From contig NZ_QLLT01000005.1 of assembly GCF_003259315.1 (NCBI RefSeq), positions 1 through 64,000 on the forward strand: a stretch of 64,000 nucleotides of DNA, in the 5' to 3' direction. Positions 1 to 7,671 of this stretch are shown here, one piece after another. Below the pieces are notes generated by a model that saw nothing but the letters and a program-made list of their open reading frames with translations, searched no databases and was not told where the DNA came from. Both the position numbers and the translations under genes were made by a program. Position 1 is the first letter of the stretch, and the number at the start of each line of letters is the position of its first letter. The stretch comes from Kitasatospora sp. SolWspMP-SS2h (lineage in GTDB: Bacteria; Actinomycetota; Actinomycetes; Streptomycetales; Streptomycetaceae).

Positions 1-123
1 GGCCGGGGATGTCAACATATCTGGCGTTGACTTTTGGCACGCTGTTGAGTTCTCAAGGAACGGACGCTTCCTTCGACCGGCCTTCCGACCGCATCTCCGG
101 GCGCTTCGTTCTTCCGTGTTCCC

Positions 124-129
124 AGCTTA
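124..129 (-). promoter_or_regulatory. -10 hexamer of a downstream rrn promoter
   Basis: TAAGCT on the minus strand in the context CTCTGATAAGCTGGGAAC, which matches the -10 region of one of the tandem Streptomyces rrn promoters as I recall them. No good -35 is visible 17 bases upstream, which is also known for some rrn promoters. Confidence 0.6.
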
Positions 130-200
130 TCAGAGGTTTTCCGCTCCGTTTTCCGGAGTTTCATTCGATCCGATTCGCTTTCGCCTTTCGGCGTTCCCGA

Positions 201-206
201 ACTCTA
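201..206 (-). promoter_or_regulatory. -10 hexamer of a middle rrn promoter
   Basis: TAGAGT on the minus strand, in CTCTGGTAGAGTTCGGGAAC. Its flanks are similar to the hexamer at 124-129 (CTCTG.TA..), consistent with tandemly duplicated rrn promoters. A clear -35 is absent. Confidence 0.6.
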
Positions 207-322
207 CCAGAGTGATTCGGTCCGCTTTTCCATCCGGAATTCGAATGGACGCGCGACGAATCGCTCATCAGGGTTTGGGGGGTTCCGCCTCCCGGACCCA
301 GCCGGTTCAGGCGACTCGGACT

Positions 323-351
323 ACGTTAGGTCACCGGGACGGGCGAGTCAA
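323..351 (-). promoter_or_regulatory. Upstream rrn promoter, TTGACT-17-TAACGT
   Basis: On the minus strand TTGACT (346-351) and TAACGT (323-328) are separated by exactly 17 bases. This is the best housekeeping sigma-type promoter in the window. It lies 7 bases past the hairpin that ends tyrS and points into the rRNA leader, so it is most likely the furthest upstream of the tandem rrn promoters. Confidence 0.75.
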
Positions 352-358
352 ACACGAC

Positions 359-386
359 GGGGCCGGATCTGGCTGGATCCGGCCCC
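359..386 (-). terminator. tyrS terminator hairpin
   Basis: Perfect 11-bp inverted repeat GGGGCCGGATC / GATCCGGCCCC with a 6-base loop, 71 bases past the tyrS stop. There is no U tract, as is usual in this group. It separates tyrS transcription from the rRNA promoters that start immediately beyond it. Confidence 0.8.
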
Positions 387-456
387 TGTTCGCGGTCTCC
401 GCAGGTCAACTGCAGTCTGGTTCAAGCCGTCTGCCGACAACTGGCGGGCGGACGAC

Positions 457-1722
457 TCACGCGTCGGCGAGTTCGACGGCGGCGAGGTTGCGCTTGCCGC
501 GGCGCAGGACGAGCCAGCGGCCGTGCAGGAGGTCGTCGGTGGTGGCGGCGGCTTCCTCGTCGGTGACCTTGGCGTTGTTGAGGTAGGCGCCGCCCTCCTT
601 GATGGTGCGGCGGGCGCCGGAGCGGCTGGGGGCCAGGCCGGATTCGACCAGCAGGTCGACGAGCTGGCCGAGTTCGGTGACCGTCGCCTTCGGGACCTCG
701 GCGAGGGCCGCGGCGAGGGTGGCGGGTTCGAGGTCGGCGAGGTCGCCCTGGCCGAAGAGGGCCTTGGAGGCGGCGACGGCGCGCTCGTACTGCTCGGCGC
801 CGTGGACGAGGGTGGTGAGTTCCTCGGCGAGGGCGCGCTGGGCGAGGCGGGCGGCGGGGCGTTCGACGGTGTCGCGTTCGAGCTGCTCGATCTCCTCGTG
901 GCTGCGGAAGGAGAAGATCCGCAGGAACTTGGGGATGTCGCGGTCGTCGGCGTTCAGCCAGAACTGGTAGAAGGCGTAGGGGGTGGTGAGTTCGGGGTCG
1001 AGCCAGACGGTGCCGGACTCGGTCTTGCCGAACTTGGTGCCGTCGGCCTTGGTGATCAGCGGGGTGGCGAGGGCGTGCACGGAGCGGCCCTCGGCCTTGC
1101 GGATCAGGTCGCTGCCGGCGGTGAGGTTGCCCCACTGGTCGCTGCCGCCGGTCTGCAGGGTGCAGTCGTAGCGGCGGTTCAGCTCCAGGAAGTCCATGCC
1201 CTGGAGGATCTGGTAGCTGAACTCGGTGTAGCTGATGCCCGCGTCGGAGTTGAGTCTGCGGGCCACCGCCTCCTTGGCGATCATGTGGTTGACGCGGAAG
1301 TACTTGCCGACGTCGCGCAGCAGGGAGATGGCCGACATGCCGGACGTCCAGTCCAGGTTGTTGACCATGCGGGCGGCGTACTCGCCCTCGAAGTCGAGGA
1401 AGCGGGCCACCTGGCCGCGCAGGCGCTCGACCCAGCCGGCCACCGTCTCGGGGTCGTTGAGGACGCGCTCGGCGGTGGGCTTGGGGTCGCCGATCAGGCC
1501 GGTCGCGCCGCCGACCAGGCCGAGCGGGAGGTTCCCGGCCTGCTGGATGCGGCGCATGGTGAGGATCTGGACCAGGTTGCCGAGGTGCAGGCTGGGGGCG
1601 GTCGGGTCGAAGCCGCAATAGAACGTGACCGGGCCGTCCGCGAACGCCTTGCGCAGTGCGTCCTCGTCAGTGGACAGGGCGATCAGCCCGCGCCACTGCA
1701 GCTCGTCGACGATGTCGGTCAC
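457..1722 (-). CDS. tyrS: Tyrosyl-tRNA synthetase
   Basis: Class I aminoacyl-tRNA synthetase that charges tRNA-Tyr with tyrosine in the cytoplasm (421 aa, the usual bacterial TyrRS length). The HIGH-type signature reads HLGN at residues 46-49 after FDPTAPS. The KMSKS-type loop is KFGKT at 230-234 within DGTKFGKTESG. A C-terminal S4-like RNA-binding region (about 350-410) contains RRTIKEGGAYLNN. I chose the GTG at 1722 because GAAGGAG sits about 10 bases upstream and the protein then begins with the usual TDIVDELQWRGL. An in-frame extension to 1950 is arginine/proline-rich and unlike the family. The gene faces the HNH gene and runs toward an rRNA operon, from which it is separated by the hairpin at 359-386. 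Confidence 0.97.
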   Translation of the reverse strand: MTDIVDELQWRGLIALSTDEDALRKAFADGPVTFYCGFDPTAPSLHLGNLVQILTMRRIQQAGNLPLGLVGGATGLIGDPKPTAERVLNDPETVAGWVERLRGQVARFLDFEGEYAARMVNNLDWTSGMSAISLLRDVGKYFRVNHMIAKEAVARRLNSDAGISYTEFSYQILQGMDFLELNRRYDCTLQTGGSDQWGNLTAGSDLIRKAEGRSVHALATPLITKADGTKFGKTESGTVWLDPELTTPYAFYQFWLNADDRDIPKFLRIFSFRSHEEIEQLERDTVERPAARLAQRALAEELTTLVHGAEQYERAVAASKALFGQGDLADLEPATLAAALAEVPKATVTELGQLVDLLVESGLAPSRSGARRTIKEGGAYLNNAKVTDEEAAATTDDLLHGRWLVLRRGKRNLAAVELADA

Positions 1723-1802
1723 GGTCCCGCGTCTCCTTCGGTCGGGTGCCCGGCGCGGTGGGGCCCGGTGGGCGGCGCGCCTGGACGGTTCCAGCGGGGT
1801 AG

Positions 1803-1808
1803 AGCCTA
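1803..1808 (-). promoter_or_regulatory. Possible tyrS -10 hexamer
   Basis: TAGGCT on the minus strand would give a start near 1796 and a leader of about 74 bases. That is too short for a T-box riboswitch, and no T-box sequence is seen. No convincing -35 is visible, so this is tentative. Confidence 0.35.
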
Positions 1809-1939
1809 CGCGCTCGGGGTCCGGGGGTTTCGGCGCAGGTCGGTGGGCGGGGGCGGAAATTCCGTTGTTCGGGGGGAGGCGGGCGTTCACAGTGGTGCCA
1901 CCGCCGTGCGGCGGGGGCGAGCACCGGAGGTGGCCCGTT

Positions 1940-2536
1940 ATGCGCAACACCCTTGTCCTGAACGCGAGCTACGAACCGTTGAGCACGGTGCCGCTGCGCC
2001 GTGCCGTGGTGCTGGTCCTCCAGGACAAGGCGGTGGTCGAGCAGGCGCATCCGCTGCGGGTGGTGCGCGGCTCGGGGGTGCAGCTGCCGGTGCCGCGGGT
2101 GATCAGGCTGACCAGGTACGTGCGGGTGCCGTTCCGACAACGGGCTCCGTGGTCGCGGCGGGGGGTGCTGGCGCGGGACCAGTTCCTGTGCGCGTACTGC
2201 GGGCGGCGGGGCAGCACGGTGGACCACCTGGTGCCCAAGTCGCGCGGTGGGGCGGACAGTTGGCTGAACACGGTGGCGGCCTGCGCGGAGTGCAACCAGC
2301 GCAAGGCGGACCGGACGCCGGAGCAGGCGGGGATGCGGCTGCTGCGGCGGCCGTTCGAGCCGACGCCGGAGGCGACGTTGATGCTCGCGCTCGGGTTGCG
2401 GGCGGGTGAGCTGGGGGAGCTGGCCGCCTGGCTGCCGGGGGGCCGGAGCCCGGCGGCGACCGTAGCGGCGACCGTACCGACGGTCGCAGCGGTGGCCGTA
2501 CCGGCGGTGACCGTGCCGGTGACGGCGAGCGCGTGA
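1940..2536 (+). CDS. HNH endonuclease family protein
   Basis: A 198-aa protein with a central HNH nuclease domain. The zinc pair CAYC (C84, C87) is followed by DH (95-96), N110, the second pair CAEC (C115, C118) and N119, in the order typical of HNH proteins of the McrA/Cas9 superfamily. The N-terminal 80 residues (LNASYEPL, VRVPFRQRAP) are those of a conserved actinobacterial HNH family of unknown cellular role. DNA or RNA cleavage is inferred from the motif only. The ATG at 1940 has GGAGG nine bases upstream. The last 30 residues are a low-complexity Ala/Thr/Val/Pro tail (VPAVTVPVT type) encoded by short imperfect repeats. The gene converges on the beta-propeller gene across a strong hairpin. 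Confidence 0.88.
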   Translation: MRNTLVLNASYEPLSTVPLRRAVVLVLQDKAVVEQAHPLRVVRGSGVQLPVPRVIRLTRYVRVPFRQRAPWSRRGVLARDQFLCAYCGRRGSTVDHLVPKSRGGADSWLNTVAACAECNQRKADRTPEQAGMRLLRRPFEPTPEATLMLALGLRAGELGELAAWLPGGRSPAATVAATVPTVAAVAVPAVTVPVTASA

Positions 2537-2542
2537 GAGGCC

Positions 2543-2581
2543 GACGGGCCCGACCTGATCAGGGGACAGGTCGGGCCCGTC
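2543..2581. terminator. Bidirectional terminator hairpin
   Basis: Perfect 15-bp inverted repeat GACGGGCCCGACCTG / CAGGTCGGGCCCGTC with a 9-base loop, between the convergent HNH gene (ends 2536) and the beta-propeller gene (ends 2617). It can serve both. Confidence 0.85.
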
Positions 2582-2616
2582 GTCGTGCTGCGGGCCGCAG
2601 CTGGGCGGGGGCGGGA

Positions 2617-4560
2617 TCAGCCCTTGCTGGTGAAGGCCGTGACCGCGCTGTAGTTGGAGGCGTGCTCGGGGACGGCCACCAGGTGCCCGGTAGAGGTGCG
2701 CACCCGGCCGGCCGTGAGCAGCGAGCCGGTGCCCTGCGGGAAGGCGCCGCCCTGGGTCTCCTGGCCGCCGGAGAGCGCGAAGCGGCTGAGGTGGGCGGGC
2801 TGGTCGCCGTGCTCGTCGGCGGCGACCACCAGGCCGCCGGCGTCGACCCCGATCGGGCGGGCCTTGCTCTTCTCGGCGACGGGGGTGCGCCACTGCGGCT
2901 TGCCGGTGCTGAGGTCGTAGGCGGTGATCGCGGTGGGGTTGCCGCCGCTCTCGGGGACGACCGCGGCGAACATCGTGCTGCCCTGGAAGTACACGCCGGG
3001 GACGGGGTCGAAGCCGCCGCGGCCGACGTCCAGCCGGCCACCGCCCTCGACGGCGAGCGGGATCTCGGCGGCCGGGTCGCCCTCGGCGCCCCAGGCGAAC
3101 ACCCGCTCGTCCTCGGGCTTCTCGCCGGTGGTGAGCACCACGGCGGGTTCGGCGGAGAGCACGGTGACGGTGGTGGGCTGGTTGTTCAGGCCGCGCCAGA
3201 ACCTGACCTTGCCGTCGGAGACGTTGAGCGCGACGGCCTGGTCGGCGGGCGTGGAGTCGGCGCAGCGGCTGTGCAGCACCACGACGGAGGCGCCGGCGTT
3301 GCCGGAGAGCGTGCAGAACTTGCCCTGGCCGGTGTACTGCCAGGCTTCGGCGCCGTCGGCGGCGGCCCAGGCGGCGGCCTTGTCCTCGCCGACCGCGATC
3401 ACCTTGTCGTCGGTGACGGCGACGTGGGTGGTGTAGCCGTCCTTGGCGTCGGAGAGCGTCTTCGTCCAGACCGCCTGGCCGGACTTGGTGTCGACGGCGG
3501 CGACGGTGCTGCACGGGCTCTTCGGGTCGGCGGCGGGGCGGTAGACGACCGCGCCGAGGCCGGAGCCGTTGACGGCCGGGGAGAGGCCGCAGGGGACGGC
3601 GCCGTCGGCGGGGGCCTTGAGCTCCCAGGCGGGCTTGCCGTCGGCGAGGGCGTAGGCATGCACGCCCGTCCCGTCGGCGCGGACCACGGTGTCGGCCAGC
3701 AGCCAGCTGCCGGCCAGGGTGTCGTCGGCGCCCTGGGTGTCGGCGGCGGGCTGGGCGGCCACCGTCCAGGCCTTGGTGTGGGCGACGGCGATGTTCTGCG
3801 AGGCGCCCTGGGCGGTCTTGGCGGCGGGCGTCCCGGCGTCGTCGTCGGAGGTCGCGAGCACGCCCGCGGTGATCAGCACGGCCAGGGCGGCGACGCCCGC
3901 GCCGACCCGGATCGCCAGGCCGCGGCGGGTGGGCGCGCCCTCGCCGGAGAGCACCGCGGCCCGGGCCCGGGCGGCGAGGCCGGTGGCGGCGGGCCGCTCC
4001 CGGCCGGGGGCCGGCGCGCCGGACGGGCCGGTGCCGGCGGGGACGCCGTCGCCGCCGGGGGCGAACGGGTCCTCGGCGCTGGTCTGCGGGTAGTCGGAGG
4101 CGGGGGCCGGGCCGGACGCGGAGGCGGCCCCGGCGGCGGGCCGCTGCCCGTACGGTGCGGCCTGCGGCGGGTCGAACGGGCTCGGGCCGGGCTCGGCGGG
4201 CGCGTAGAGCTGCTGGGCCGACGGGTCCTGGTAGCCGGTCGGCTGCCCGGCGTAGGGCGCCTGCTGCTCCGGGTAGCCGTAGCCGTGCTGCGGCTGGTCC
4301 TGGTAGGGCTGCTCCTGGTAGCCGTACGCCTGCTGCCGGTCCGGGTAGGGGTGCTGCCCGTAGGCGGACTGCTGGTCCGGGTAGCCGTAGCCCTGCTGCT
4401 GCGGGTCGGCGTAGGACGCCTGCTGCTCCGGGTGGCCGTAGGGCTGCGGCTGCTCGCCGTGGGGCTGCTGCCCGTACGCCTGCTGTTCCTGGTGGCCCTG
4501 CTGCTGGGGGTACCACGGTTGCTGGTCGTACCCGGGGGTCGTGGATGGTTCCTGAGCCAT
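2617..4560 (-). CDS. Membrane-anchored PQQ-like beta-propeller protein with Gln/Tyr/Pro-rich N-terminus
   Basis: A 647-aa protein in three parts. Residues 1-130 are rich in Gln, Tyr, Pro and Gly with recurring YGQQP and GYPEQQ units. A single membrane segment (about 213-235, VGAGVAALAVLITAGVLA) follows. The large C-terminal region (about 260-647) has recurring W-containing strands (KPAWELKAP, GQAVWTKTL, AEAWQYTGQ, KPQWRTPVA) typical of PQQ-like eight-blade propellers. Topology suggests a cytoplasmic disordered tail and an external propeller. Similar proteins in Streptomyces are annotated only as PQQ-binding-like. Ligand and role are unknown, and no quinone-dehydrogenase catalytic residues are evident. 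The start was taken at MAQEPSTTPGY, since the longer frame adds only an unlikely 16 residues. Confidence 0.82.
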   Translation of the reverse strand: MAQEPSTTPGYDQQPWYPQQQGHQEQQAYGQQPHGEQPQPYGHPEQQASYADPQQQGYGYPDQQSAYGQHPYPDRQQAYGYQEQPYQDQPQHGYGYPEQQAPYAGQPTGYQDPSAQQLYAPAEPGPSPFDPPQAAPYGQRPAAGAASASGPAPASDYPQTSAEDPFAPGGDGVPAGTGPSGAPAPGRERPAATGLAARARAAVLSGEGAPTRRGLAIRVGAGVAALAVLITAGVLATSDDDAGTPAAKTAQGASQNIAVAHTKAWTVAAQPAADTQGADDTLAGSWLLADTVVRADGTGVHAYALADGKPAWELKAPADGAVPCGLSPAVNGSGLGAVVYRPAADPKSPCSTVAAVDTKSGQAVWTKTLSDAKDGYTTHVAVTDDKVIAVGEDKAAAWAAADGAEAWQYTGQGKFCTLSGNAGASVVVLHSRCADSTPADQAVALNVSDGKVRFWRGLNNQPTTVTVLSAEPAVVLTTGEKPEDERVFAWGAEGDPAAEIPLAVEGGGRLDVGRGGFDPVPGVYFQGSTMFAAVVPESGGNPTAITAYDLSTGKPQWRTPVAEKSKARPIGVDAGGLVVAADEHGDQPAHLSRFALSGGQETQGGAFPQGTGSLLTAGRVRTSTGHLVAVPEHASNYSAVTAFTSKG

Positions 4561-4705
4561 GCGTTCCGTCCGTCCCGACTGCGGTCTGGCAAGGGGCCAG
4601 CATCTCACGGCGCGGGGGCGGGACTTGCCCGGGCTGCCGCGGGGGCCGACGGGGTCCGGGCGGGGCCGGACGGACGGGGGACGGGGGCGGCGGGGGCGGG
4701 CGGGG

Positions 4706-5002
4706 TCAGGCGGCGGCGTCGAGGGCGCGGTCGATCAGGTGGGCGAGTGTGATGTCGAGGCTGGTCAGGCCGCCGGCGCTGTGGGTGGTGAGCAGGAAGG
4801 TGAGGGTGCGCCAGCGGATGTCGATGTCGGGGTGGTGGTCGAGTGCCTCGGCCTGTTCGGCGACGGCGCCGACGACCCTGATCGCGGTGGGGAAGCTCGC
4901 GGTCTCGGCGGTGCGGGTGAGGGCCTCGCCGGTGCGGGTCCACTGCGGGAGGTCGGCGAGGGCGTGGGCGATCTGCTCCTCGCTGAGGCGGGTGCGGCTC
5001 AT
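4706..5002 (-). CDS. phhB: 4a-hydroxytetrahydrobiopterin dehydratase (pterin carbinolamine dehydratase)
   Basis: A 98-aa protein of the PCD/DCoH family, which dehydrates the 4a-carbinolamine of tetrahydropterin formed by aromatic amino acid hydroxylases. The family signature is intact: EALDHHPDIDIRW has the active-site pair H56-H57 and P58, with H74 in TTHSAGGLT. The length is normal. The ATG at 5002 is preceded by GGAG. The C-terminus (DITLAHLIDRAL) matches the family. It stands alone, without a phenylalanine hydroxylase gene in the window, so its partner enzyme is not identified here. The 145 bases between it and the beta-propeller gene are G-rich with no gene. Confidence 0.9.
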   Translation of the reverse strand: MSRTRLSEEQIAHALADLPQWTRTGEALTRTAETASFPTAIRVVGAVAEQAEALDHHPDIDIRWRTLTFLLTTHSAGGLTSLDITLAHLIDRALDAAA

Positions 5003-5090
5003 GGCGGTCTCCGTCCGGGCTGCGGCCGCGGGGCGGCCGTGACTCACCGCCGAGCCTACGTCGCCCGGGAGAGGGGGCAGCGGGGGAGGT

Positions 5091-5858
5091 TCAGAAGAAG
5101 AGCAGTTTGGTGACGGCGGCGAGGCCGACCAGGACGATCAGGGCGCGCAGCGCGATCGGCGGCAGGCGGCGGCCGACCCTGGCGCCGATCGCGCCGCCGA
5201 GGGTGGCGCCGACGGCGACCAGCAGGGCGGCGGTCCAGTCGATGCTGGAGGCGAAGAGGAAGAAGACTGCGGCGACGCCGTTGACGAGCATCGCGAGGAC
5301 GTTCTTGATGCCGTTGACGGTCTGGAGGTCGTCGGGGAGCAGCATGCCCATCAGGGCGAGCAGCAGGACGCCCTGGGCGGCGCCGAAGTAGCCGCCGTAG
5401 ACGCCGGTGAGGCCGATGCAGAACAGCAGCGGCCAGCCGCCGTCGGCGGTCGCGGCGCTGCCGGCGGCGGCGCGGCGGGCGGCCATCGCGCGGGCCACCC
5501 GGGGTTGCAGGACGACCAGGACCAGGGCAGTGAGGATGAGGACCGGGACGACGGCCTCGAAGGCGCTGCCGGGAAGGGTGATCAGCAGGGCGGCGCCGGT
5601 GAGTCCGCCGAGCAGCGAGGCGGTGCCGAAGCGGAGCAGGCGGTGGCGCTGGCCGGCGAGTTCGGCGCGGTAGCCGATCGCGCCGGCCAGTGAACCGGGC
5701 ACCAGGCCGAGGGAGTTGGAGACGTTGGCGGTGACGGGGGGCAGGCCGACGGCAAGCAGGACGGGGAAGGTGATCAGGGTGCCGGAGCCGACGATGGTGT
5801 TGATGGTCCCGGCGGCGACACCGGCCAGCAGGACGGCGGTCATCTCCCACAGCGTCAT
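5091..5858 (-). CDS. TauE/SafE family sulfite/anion exporter-like permease
   Basis: A 255-aa integral membrane protein with about eight hydrophobic segments and the TauE/SafE pattern. GAGTINTIVGSGTLITFP-type residues lie near the N-terminus (AAGTINTIVGSG), a second glycine-rich repeat (GVYGGYFGAAQGVLLL) lies mid-protein, and GGAIGARVGRRLP lies near the end. Family members are proposed exporters of sulfite, sulfoacetate or other small organosulfur anions. The substrate here is unknown. The start at 5858 has a GAGGGGG site upstream. MTAVLLAG five codons inside is an alternative start. Confidence 0.85.
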   Translation of the reverse strand: MTLWEMTAVLLAGVAAGTINTIVGSGTLITFPVLLAVGLPPVTANVSNSLGLVPGSLAGAIGYRAELAGQRHRLLRFGTASLLGGLTGAALLITLPGSAFEAVVPVLILTALVLVVLQPRVARAMAARRAAAGSAATADGGWPLLFCIGLTGVYGGYFGAAQGVLLLALMGMLLPDDLQTVNGIKNVLAMLVNGVAAVFFLFASSIDWTAALLVAVGATLGGAIGARVGRRLPPIALRALIVLVGLAAVTKLLFF

Positions 5859-5939
5859 CGGCTTCCCCCTCGTTGGCTGCTGTCGCGCCGGTCGATCATG
5901 CCGGAGCGGCGCGCGGCTTGGCCAGGGCGGTCCGCCATC

Positions 5940-5972
5940 CGGAACGGGCCCGGAACGCGCCCGGAACGGACC
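5940..5972. repeat. 11-bp tandem repeat, three copies
   Basis: Three near-identical units CGGAACGGGCC, CGGAACGCGCC and CGGAACGGACC lie between the permease gene start and the hairpin ending the SPFH operon. Function unknown. Confidence 0.7.
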
Positions 5973-6008
5973 CGGGCCCCGGCCGACGCGGACGTCGGAC
6001 GGGGCCCG
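5973..6008 (-). terminator. Terminator of the nfeD-SPFH operon
   Basis: Inverted repeat CGGGCCCCG.CCGAC / GTCGG.CGGGGCCCG, 14 paired bases with one mismatch and a 6-base loop, 18 bases past the SPFH stop codon. Confidence 0.7.
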
Positions 6009-6026
6009 GGCGGGGCGGGGTGCCGG

Positions 6027-7049
6027 TTACTCGTCGATCTTGGGGTACTCGCGGGTGGGCTCGACCCGGGGGCGGGCGGTCTTGTTCTCGGTGTCCACCG
6101 GGCGCGGGCCGGTGGCCGGGTCGACCGGGACGCGGGCGGCGGGCGGCGGGACGGCCGCCGCCGCGGGGGCGCCGCCGCCGGTGACGCCCTGGAAGGCGCC
6201 GCCGAGGCCCTTGAGCGCGTCGCCGACCTCGCTGGGGATGATCCAGAGCTTGTTGGCGTCGCCCTTGGCGAGCTCGGGCAGGGTCTGGAGGTACTGGTAG
6301 GCGAGCAGCTTCTGGTCGGCGTCGCCCTCGTGGATGGCCTCGAAGACGGTGCGGATCGCGGCGGCCTCGCCGTCGGCCTTGAGGACGGCGGCCTGCGCCT
6401 CGCCCTCGGCCTGGAGCACGGCGGCCTGCTTCTCGCCCTCGGCGCGCAGGATCTGGGCCTGCCGGGCGCCTTCGGCGGTGAGGATCGCGGCGCGCTTGTC
6501 GCGGTCGGCGCGCATCTGCTTCTCCATCGAGTCCTGGATGGAGGTCGGCGGCTCGATCGCCTTCAGCTCGACCCGGTTGACCCGGATGCCCCAGCGGCCG
6601 GTGGCCTCGTCCAGCACGCCGCGCAGGCCGGCGTTGATGACCTCGCGGGAGGTCAGGGTGGACTCCAGGTCCATCGAGCCGATGATGTTGCGCAGGGTGG
6701 TGACGGTGAGCTGCTCGATCGCCTGGATGTAGCTGGCCACCTCGTAGGTCGCGGCCCGCGGGTCGGTCACCTGGTAGTAGATGACGGTGTCGATGTTGAC
6801 GACCAGGTTGTCCGAGGTGATGACGGGCTGCGGGGGGAACGGGACGACCTGCTCGCGCAGGTCGATCCGGTTGCGGATGGTGTCGATGAACGGGACGACG
6901 ATGTTCAGGCCGGCGCTGAGGGTACGGGTGTAGCGGCCGAAGCGCTCCACGATCGCCGCGCTGGCCTGCGGGATCACCTGGATCGTCTTGATCAGGGCGA
7001 TGAAGGCCACCACGACCAGGACGATCAGGACGATGAGGACGGGTTCCAA
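6027..7049 (-). CDS. SPFH / band 7 (stomatin-like) membrane protein
   Basis: A 340-aa stomatin/prohibitin-family protein. An N-terminal membrane anchor (about 3-22) leads into the SPFH domain (about 25-190) with the typical QASAAIVERFGRY, AGLNIVVPFID, DNLVVNIDTVIYYQ and GRWGIRVNRVELK strands. A coiled-coil region rich in AEGE repeats (about 205-260) and a proline-rich tail follow. Such proteins form large membrane-bound oligomers that organise membrane domains, often with an NfeD partner, as here. The start is a TTG at 7049 preceded by AGGGGAG. It gives the usual MEPV-type N-terminus 11 bases after the nfeD stop, whereas an upstream extension would run through nfeD in another frame. Confidence 0.9.
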   Translation of the reverse strand: MEPVLIVLIVLVVVAFIALIKTIQVIPQASAAIVERFGRYTRTLSAGLNIVVPFIDTIRNRIDLREQVVPFPPQPVITSDNLVVNIDTVIYYQVTDPRAATYEVASYIQAIEQLTVTTLRNIIGSMDLESTLTSREVINAGLRGVLDEATGRWGIRVNRVELKAIEPPTSIQDSMEKQMRADRDKRAAILTAEGARQAQILRAEGEKQAAVLQAEGEAQAAVLKADGEAAAIRTVFEAIHEGDADQKLLAYQYLQTLPELAKGDANKLWIIPSEVGDALKGLGGAFQGVTGGGAPAAAAVPPPAARVPVDPATGPRPVDTENKTARPRVEPTREYPKIDE

Positions 7050-7060
7050 GCGCTTCTCCC

Positions 7061-7495
7061 CTAGACGACCAGGGCGGTGGCGCCCTGGATTTCGACGACG
7101 TCGACCTGCTGCCCCGGCTCGAACACCGAGCCCGGGTGGAGCGCGCGGGCCGACCAGATCTCGCCGTTGAGCTTGATCCGTCCGCCCTCTCCCCCGTCGA
7201 CTGTTTGCTGTACCACTGCGGTGGCGCCGGTCAGCGCCTCCACGCCCGTGCGGTAGGCCGGGCCCTTCTTGAGCTGGCGGTACGCGATCGGGCGGACGAA
7301 CACCAGCAGCGCGGCCGAGACCGCGACGAACACCAGGAACTGCGGGACCGCACCGCCGCCCAGACCGGCCGTCAGCGCGGCGGCGCCGGCGCCGACCGCG
7401 AACATCGCGAACTCGGGCATCGCGGTGACCACCAGCGGAATGCCCAGGGCGACGGCGAGCAGCAGCCACCAGATCCAGCTGTCCACGGGCTCCAT
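7061..7495 (-). CDS. NfeD-like membrane protein
   Basis: A 144-aa short NfeD. Three hydrophobic segments (about 8-26, 30-48 and 52-68) are followed by a C-terminal OB-fold domain (about 85-144) with TGATAVVQQTV, LNGEIWSARAL and GQQVDVVEIQGATLVV-like strands. NfeD proteins pair with SPFH proteins, and the two genes here are 11 bases apart in one operon. It lacks the ClpP-like protease half of long NfeD proteins. No clear ribosome site precedes the ATG at 7495, and a GTG three codons in (7486) is an alternative. Confidence 0.86.
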   Translation of the reverse strand: MEPVDSWIWWLLLAVALGIPLVVTAMPEFAMFAVGAGAAALTAGLGGGAVPQFLVFVAVSAALLVFVRPIAYRQLKKGPAYRTGVEALTGATAVVQQTVDGGEGGRIKLNGEIWSARALHPGSVFEPGQQVDVVEIQGATALVV

Positions 7496-7617
7496 CCTAG
7501 GGAAGTCGGGTCTCTCCCCGCGTAGCTTCCCGCAGGTGGGGCAGCGGAAACCGGCCGTGTGTACGACCGGCCCCGTCCACCGGTCCCGCCCGCCGGTCGC
7601 CGCCGCGCGTCCCGGCG

Positions 7618-7671
7618 GCGCGGTTCAGCGGAACGACAGGCCCCGCGCGGTTCAGCCGAGCGGCAGGCCCT
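7618..7671. repeat. 27-bp imperfect tandem duplication covering the end of the ABC gene
   Basis: The unit GCGCGGTTCAGC..A.C.GCAGGCCC-like (7618-7644) is repeated at 7645-7671 with a few changes. The second copy contains the stop codon and last codons of the ABC ATPase gene, so its 3' end is partly duplicated downstream. Confidence 0.6.

Larger units (their letters stand above)
1..206 (-). promoter_or_regulatory. 5' leader of an rRNA operon (16S gene lies left of the window)
   Basis: On the minus strand this stretch carries the leader I recognise from Streptomyces rrn operons: TTGAGAACTCAACAGCGTGC (about 37-56), followed by an AAAAGTCAACGCCAGAT-type segment near the edge. In other Streptomyces this boxA-like block precedes mature 16S rRNA by one to two hundred bases. 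The 16S gene itself is not in the window. Two -10-like hexamers lie within this leader and a full promoter lies upstream. The open reading frames across it are not credible. Confidence 0.85.

Noticed and set aside
1723..1939. A T-box riboswitch in the tyrS leader
   Set aside because: The inferred leader is about 74 bases, with no T-box sequence and no specifier or antiterminator structure.
1667..4603. A 978-codon minus-strand frame
   Set aside because: Shadow of the beta-propeller gene in another frame and antisense to the HNH gene. Arg/Pro-rich with no domain.
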